Source of the DNA: Rattus norvegicus
Taxonomy: Eukaryota; Chordata; Mammalia; Rodentia; Muridae
Length of the DNA: 64,000 nt
Reading direction: 5' to 3'
Assembly: GCF_036323735.1 (NCBI RefSeq)
Contig: NC_086034.1
Location: 28,737,439 to 28,801,438, forward strand
This document shows positions 59,207 to 64,000 of the stretch, piece by piece. Each line of letters begins with the position of its first letter. The first letter of the stretch is position 1. Position numbers and translations under genes: made by a program. Below the pieces are notes generated by a model. The model saw nothing but the letters and a program-made list of their open reading frames with translations. It did not search any database and was not told the origin of the DNA.

Positions 59207-60208
59207 ATGGTGAAGGTCGGTGTGAACGGATTTGGCCGTATCGGACACCTGGTTACCAGGGCTGCCTTCTCTTGTGACAAAGTGGACATTGTTGCCATCA
59301 ACGACCCCTTCATTGACCTCAACTACATGGTCTACATGTTCCAGTATGACTCTACCCACGGCAAGTTCAACGGCACAGTCAAGGCTGAGAATGGGAAGCT
59401 GGTCATCAACGGGAAACCCATCACCATCTTCCAGGAGCGAGATCCCGCTAACATCAAATGGGGTGATGCTGGTGCTGAGTATGTCGTGGAGTCTACTGGC
59501 GTCTTCACCACCATGGAGAAGGCTGGGGCTCACCTGAAGGGTGGGGCCAAAAGGGTCATCATCTCCGCCCCTTCCGCTGATGCCCCCATGTTTGTGATGG
59601 GTGTGAACCACGAGAAATATGACAACTCCCTCAAGATTGTCAGCAATGCATCCTGCACCACCAACTGCTTAGCCCCCCTGGGCAAGGTCATCCATGACAA
59701 CTTTGGCATCGTGGAAGGGCTCATGACCACAGTCCATGCCATCACTGCCACTCAGAAGACTGTGGATGGCCCCTCTGGAAAGCTGTGGCGTGATGGCCGT
59801 GGGGCAGCCCAGAACATCATCCCTGCATCCACTGGTGCTGCCAAGGCTGTGGGCAAGGTCATCCCAGAGCTGAACGGGAAGCTCACTGGCATGGCCTTCC
59901 GTGTTCCTACCCCCAATGTATCCGTTGTGGATCTGACATGCCGCCTGGAGAAACCTGCCAAGTATGATGACATCAAGAAGGTGGTGAAGCAGGTGGCCGA
60001 GGGCCCACTAAAGGGCATCCTGGGCTACACTGAGGACCAGGTTGTCTCCTGTGACTTCAACAGCAACTCCCATTCTTCCACCTTTGATGCTGGGGCTGGC
60101 ATTGCTCTCAATGACAACTTTGTGAAGCTCATTTCCTGGTATGACAATGAATATGGCTACAGCAACAGGGTGGTGGACCTCATGGCCTACATGGCCTCCA
60201 AGGAGTAA
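59207..60208 (+). CDS. Open GAPDH-like reading frame of the retrocopy (expression doubtful)
   Basis: The 333-codon frame starts at MVKVGVNGF, which is the true GAPDH start; an upstream in-frame ATG at 59177 lies in the former 5' UTR. GAPDH converts glyceraldehyde-3-phosphate, NAD+ and phosphate to 1,3-bisphosphoglycerate in the cytosol. The Rossmann GFGRIG motif (residues 8-13) and the active-site SNASCTTNC segment with Cys150 are intact. Residue 14, directly after the nucleotide-binding loop, is His (59246-59248) in place of the invariant Arg. Residues 159 (59681) and 263 (59993) are also changed. Two of the three changes, R14H and A263V, fit CpG transitions. No upstream promoter or intron is visible, so translation is not supported. 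Confidence 0.45.
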   Translation: MVKVGVNGFGRIGHLVTRAAFSCDKVDIVAINDPFIDLNYMVYMFQYDSTHGKFNGTVKAENGKLVINGKPITIFQERDPANIKWGDAGAEYVVESTGVFTTMEKAGAHLKGGAKRVIISAPSADAPMFVMGVNHEKYDNSLKIVSNASCTTNCLAPLGKVIHDNFGIVEGLMTTVHAITATQKTVDGPSGKLWRDGRGAAQNIIPASTGAAKAVGKVIPELNGKLTGMAFRVPTPNVSVVDLTCRLEKPAKYDDIKKVVKQVAEGPLKGILGYTEDQVVSCDFNSNSHSSTFDAGAGIALNDNFVKLISWYDNEYGYSNRVVDLMAYMASKE

Positions 60209-60386
60209 GAAACCCTGGACCACCCAGCCCAGCAAGGTTACTGAGAGCAAGAGAGAGGCCCTCAGTTGCTGAGGAGTCCCCATCCCAACTCAGCCCCCAA
60301 CACTGAGCATCTCCCTCACAATTCCATCCCAGACCCCATAACAACAGGAGGGGCCTGGGGAGCCCTCCCTTCTCTCGAATACCATC

Positions 60387-60392
60387 AATAAA
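60387..60392 (+). promoter_or_regulatory. Retained Gapdh polyadenylation signal
   Basis: AATAAA 15 nt before the A-tail, copied from the parental mRNA. Confidence 0.93.
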
Positions 60393-60440
60393 GTTCGCTG
60401 CACCCTCAAAAAAAAAAAAAAAAAAGAAATAGGTACTTTT

Positions 60441-61846
60441 TTGCACAAGGACACAAAGAATCCAAAGACCGGAATTCACAAATATATAATTTAAAGTATT
60501 TGCATGTGTTAATCATCCCTGGCATTTAAGCAGAATGTTGTTAACTATAATGATCTGTACTATTGTAATTGCTTATTATCTGTGTTTTGAGATTGAAATT
60601 TAAATAACACTCAGTAGACTAGAGGATGTGATTAAGCATTAGGGAACTCAGATTTGCTGATATCAAAACAGAACATCAAATTACTATGTTTAGATTCCTG
60701 ACAGTAGAAAATGACTGCTCAGTTTTCCATTCCTATTGCATAAACCAGCACTTGTGAGATAAAATTCTTGATAACACTCTTGATCATTCACATAAATTTG
60801 GATTGAATAACAAAAGAGGGAGGGAGGCTTTTTAGGAAAAAAGAGTATAACAGTTTTTTTTTTCATTTTTAAGTAATTAAAGACGTTTATGGCATGACAT
60901 TTCTAGTGTTTAAAAGCAATAAGCTCTCCTTAAGCTACCCATGTATAAAATGGCTGTTTTAGCAGCAAAAGTATCTGACTGGTGGGAAAAGATATATGGA
61001 TAGCCATTTTAAAGTAATAAATTACAGAAATAATTTATTTTAATTGAATTCAGAATGTCCTTAGTGACTCTGGAGTAGTTTAGAAGTATTATTCTCTCAG
61101 GAAATTTAATATTGCTTATATTATTATAATTTACCCATTCAATCATTAAATTGACAAATATTATTTATGTTGTCTTATAGATTTTGCTGAAGTACCAATT
61201 TGGGGTTTTATACTGTCAACTAATAGAGATTTCCCATATTTTAGACTGAATTTAACATTCCTTCCATTATAAATGTTCCATTATTTTATATGCTTCTGAA
61301 CTATTAAAGAGCACATCTCTTTTCACTTTTGACAACATAATTTATCACCTAGAATGTTTATTTTTTTAGTTATTGAAAGGATTTTTTTAGATGTACTTAT
61401 CTCTAGGGATCTTACCAATACTTGTACAAAAGTCTATGCAAAAAATATGGATCGAAGGAAATTTTAAAAGTTTTTTAAAATTTCAGTCTCATTCCAAAGA
61501 GAACAGTGTTTATGGTCTATTGCATCTTTTTAATTATTTGTTTTTCACTTTTATTCAAACTTACATAATTGCACACATTTATCCAACAGAATGCGATACT
61601 TGATAATGTATGCATTGTATAGCATTCAAATCTGGTTAATATTATATTTATCATATATAGTATTATTTCTTCATGGTAGAAGCATTAAATTCATCTCCTC
61701 TAGCTAGCCTGAAATATTCACTATTATATTAATATGACCAGTATCAGCTAGAAGGGAGGTTAAAGAATTTAAATACAATTAATAAAGTATGTTTTGAAAA
61801 ATATAAGCCAACCACAGGGAGTGGCATTATTAAGAAGTGTGGTCTT
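60441..61846. other. Anonymous AT-rich sequence between the retrocopy and element C
   Basis: No gene or dispersed repeat is recognised. Confidence 0.45.
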
Positions 61847-64000
61847 GGGTTTAGTGCAGAATTCTATCAAACCTTCATAGAAGACCTCATACCAATATTA
61901 TACAAACTATTCCACAAAATTGAAACAGATGGAGCCCTACCGAATTCCTTCTACGAAGCCACAATTACTCTTATACCTAAACCACACAAAGACACAACAA
62001 AGAAAGAGAACTTCAGACCAATTTCCCTTATGAATATCGACGCAAAAATACTCAATAAAATTCTGGCAAACCGAATTCAAGAGCACATCAAAACAATCAT
62101 CCACCATGATCAAGTAGGCTTCATCCCAGGCATGCAGGGATGGTTTAATATACGGAAAACCATCAACGTGATCCATTATATAAACAAACTGAAAGAACAG
62201 AACCACATGATCATTTCATTAGATGCTGAGAAAGCATTTGACAAAATTCAACACCCCTTCATGATAAAAGTCATGGAAAGAATAGGAATTCAAGGCCCAT
62301 ACCTGAACATGGTAAAAGCCATATACAGCAAACCAGTTGCTAACATTAAACTAAATGGAGAGAAACTTGAAGCAATCCCACTAAAATCAGGGACTAGACA
62401 AGGCTGCCCACTCTCTCCCTACTTATTCAATATAGTTCTTGAAGTTCTAGCCAGAGCAATCAGACAACAAAAGGAGATCAAAGGGATACAGATCGGAAAA
62501 GAAGAGGTCAAAATATCACTATTTGCAGATGACATGATAGTATATTTAAGTGATCCCAAAAGTTCCACCAGAGAACTACTAAAGCTGATAAACAACTTCA
62601 GCAAAGTGGCTGGGTATAAAATTAACTCAAATAAATCAGTTGCCTTCCTCTATACAAAAGAGAAACAAGCCGAGAAAGAAATTAGGGAAACGACACCCTT
62701 CATAATAGACCCAAATAATATAAAGTACCTCGGTGTGACTTTAACCAAGCGAGTAAAAGATCTGTACAATAAGAACTTCAAGACACTGAGGAAAGAAATT
62801 GAAGAAGACCTCAGAAGATGGAAAGATCTCCCATGCTCATGGATTGGCAGGATTAATATAGTAAAAATGGCCATTTTACCAAAAGCAATCTACAGATTCA
62901 ATGCAATCCCCATCAAAATACCAATCCAATTCTTCAAAGAGTTAGACAGAACAATTTGCAAATTCATCTGGAATAACAAAAAACCCAGGATAGCTAAAGC
63001 TATCCTCAACAATAAAAGGACTTCAGGGGGAATCACTATCCCTGAACTCAAGCAGTATTACAGAGCAATAGTGATAAAAACTGCATGGTATTGGTACAGA
63101 GACAGACAGATAGACCAATGGAATAGAATTGAAGACCCAGAAATGAACCCACACACCTATGGTCACTTGATTTTTGACAAAGGAGCCAAAACCATCCAAT
63201 GGAAAAAAGATAGCATTTTCAGCAAATGGTGCTGGTTCAACTGGAGGGCAACATGTAGAAGAATGCAGATCGATCCATGCTTATCACCCTGTACAAAGCT
63301 TAAGTCCAAGTGGATCAAGGACCTCCACATCAAACCAGACACACTCAAACTAATAGAAGAAAAACTAGGGAAGCATCTGGAACACATGGGCACTGGAAAA
63401 AAATTTCCTGAACAAAACACCAATGGCTTATGCTCTAAGATCAAGAATCGACAAATGGGATCTCATAAAACTGCAAAGCTTCTGTAAGGCAAAGGACACT
63501 GTGGTTAGGACAAAACGGCAACCAACAGATTGGGAAAAGATCTTTACCAATCCTACAACAGATAGAGGCCTTATATCCAAAATATACAAAGAACTCAAGA
63601 AGTTAGACCGCAGGGAAACAAATAACCCTATTAAAAAATGGGGTTCAGAGCTAAACAAAGAATTCACAGCTGAGGAATGCCGAATGGCTGAGAAACACCT
63701 AAAGAAATGTTCAACATCTTTAGTCATAAGGGAAATGCAAATCAAAACAACCCTGAGATTTCACCTCACACCAGTGAGAACGACTAAGATCAAAAACTCA
63801 GGTGACAGCAGATGCTGGCGAGGATGTGGAGAAAGAGGAACACTCCTCCATTGTTGGTGGGATTGCAGACTGGTAAAACCATTCTGGAAATCAGTCTGGA
63901 GGTTCCTCAGAAAATTGGACATTGAACTGCCTGAGGATCCAGCTATACCTCTCTTGGGCATATACCCAAAAGATGCCTCAACATATAAAAGAGACACGTG
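61847..64000 (+). mobile_element. Young L1 (element C), 5'-truncated, running off the window
   Basis: From GGGTTTAGTGCAGAATTC the sequence is collinear with 48879-51031 of element B to the window end (2154 versus 2153 bp, one inserted base). It is a 5'-truncated insertion beginning at ORF2 codon 476. The A-tail and 3' target-site duplication lie outside the window. The near identity to B indicates a recent insertion of the same subfamily. Confidence 0.94.
61847..64000 (+). pseudogene. L1 ORF2 fragment (RT to C-terminus) with one frameshift
   Basis: The frame is open from the truncation point to 63487: RT motifs FRPISLMNID, SLDAEKAFDK, TRQGCPLSPYLFN and SLFADDMIVYLSDP (the Tyr codon that is a stop in element B is intact here). 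An A-run at 63397-63403 has seven A where B has six (50429-50434), shifting the frame and producing a stop at 63485-63487. The rest, including the zinc-knuckle-like region (63814-63870), continues in the +1 frame to the window edge. The endonuclease domain is absent. Confidence 0.93.

Larger units (their letters stand above)
59095..60440 (+). pseudogene. Gapdh: Processed Gapdh retrocopy with intact 333-codon ORF, poly(A) and 16-bp target-site duplications
   Basis: The copy is intronless and contains the 5' UTR (59111-59206), full coding frame (59207-60208), 3' UTR with the polyadenylation signal AATAAA (60387-60392) and an 18-nt A-tail (60408-60425). AGAAATAGGTACTTTT occurs at 59095-59110 and 60425-60440, a target-site duplication showing L1-mediated retroposition. 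The protein matches rat-type GAPDH with, against the sequence I recall, only three changes: R14H, A159G and A263V. The first 23 bases of the mRNA-derived part are duplicated in tandem. No promoter came with it, so it is most likely a silent, very young pseudogene; Gapdh has many such copies in rodents. Confidence 0.97.

Noticed and set aside
59078..60479. Minus-strand ORFs up to 177 codons across the Gapdh retrocopy
   Set aside because: Antisense shadows of the GC-rich Gapdh coding frame, with no independent features.
1..64000. An undescribed defence, mobile or biosynthetic system
   Set aside because: All long frames reduce to L1 ORF1/ORF2, the Gapdh retrocopy, antisense shadows or microsatellite translations. 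No cluster of unknown conserved genes is present.

Overview
This window is intergenic DNA from a murid rodent, most likely rat (Rattus norvegicus). The evidence is (1) a processed Gapdh copy whose protein carries the residues I recall as rat-specific rather than mouse-specific (AAFSCDKVDIV, ANIKWGDAG, DDIKKVVKQ.AEGP); (2) near-identical LINE-1 elements with a ~606 bp tandem 5' UTR unit, unlike the ~200 bp mouse monomers; (3) B1, B2/B3, B4 and ID-like SINE relics; and (4) long (CA)n/(TG)n tracts. I find no conventional multi-exon host gene, no CRISPR array, no operon and no bacterial or viral cassette. It is a repeat-rich region shaped by L1 activity at several ages.

Layout. 1-5976: a long young L1 (A) on the minus strand, its 3' end cut by the window edge, with frameshifts in both ORFs. 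5977-28060: mostly anonymous sequence with microsatellites, a tRNA-Glu pseudogene (11389-11461), L1 3' tails, a 12-bp-unit minisatellite (18013-18296), an ancient L1M-like element (~22856-23940), B1/B2/B4-type SINEs, and a URR1-like DNA transposon (25056-25320) split by a copy of DNA lying 1.2 kb upstream. 28065-36440: a cluster of older (Lx-type) L1 pieces, including one with a classic twin-priming 5' inversion (31981-36440). 36441-41532: quiet sequence. 41546-44720: several minus-strand L1 3' ends, two of which share one target site.

45356-52034: a full-length young L1 (B) on the plus strand with a perfect 18-bp target-site duplication. It is disabled by only two visible nonsense codons, one in ORF1 and one placed directly after the reverse-transcriptase FADD motif. 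53350-54420: an ancient L1 with an inverted 5' part. 55371-57000: Lx debris, a rodent repeat and a B1. 59095-60440: the Gapdh retrocopy, with full-length ORF, 3' UTR, poly(A) and 16-bp target-site duplications, made by L1 machinery in trans. 61847-64000: a third young L1 (C), 5'-truncated, collinear with B apart from one inserted A, and running off the window.

How the parts relate: young L1s supply endonuclease and reverse transcriptase. The target-site duplications, A-tails, 5' truncations and 5' inversions here are all products of target-primed reverse transcription. B and C are direct repeats flanking the Gapdh copy, and A is inverted relative to both, so the region is a candidate for repeat-mediated rearrangement. 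I did not find an undescribed biological system. The most unusual items are small structural events: a 23-bp duplication at the retrocopy 5' junction, a repeated L1 target site, the split URR1, and an inverted repeat in L1 debris.
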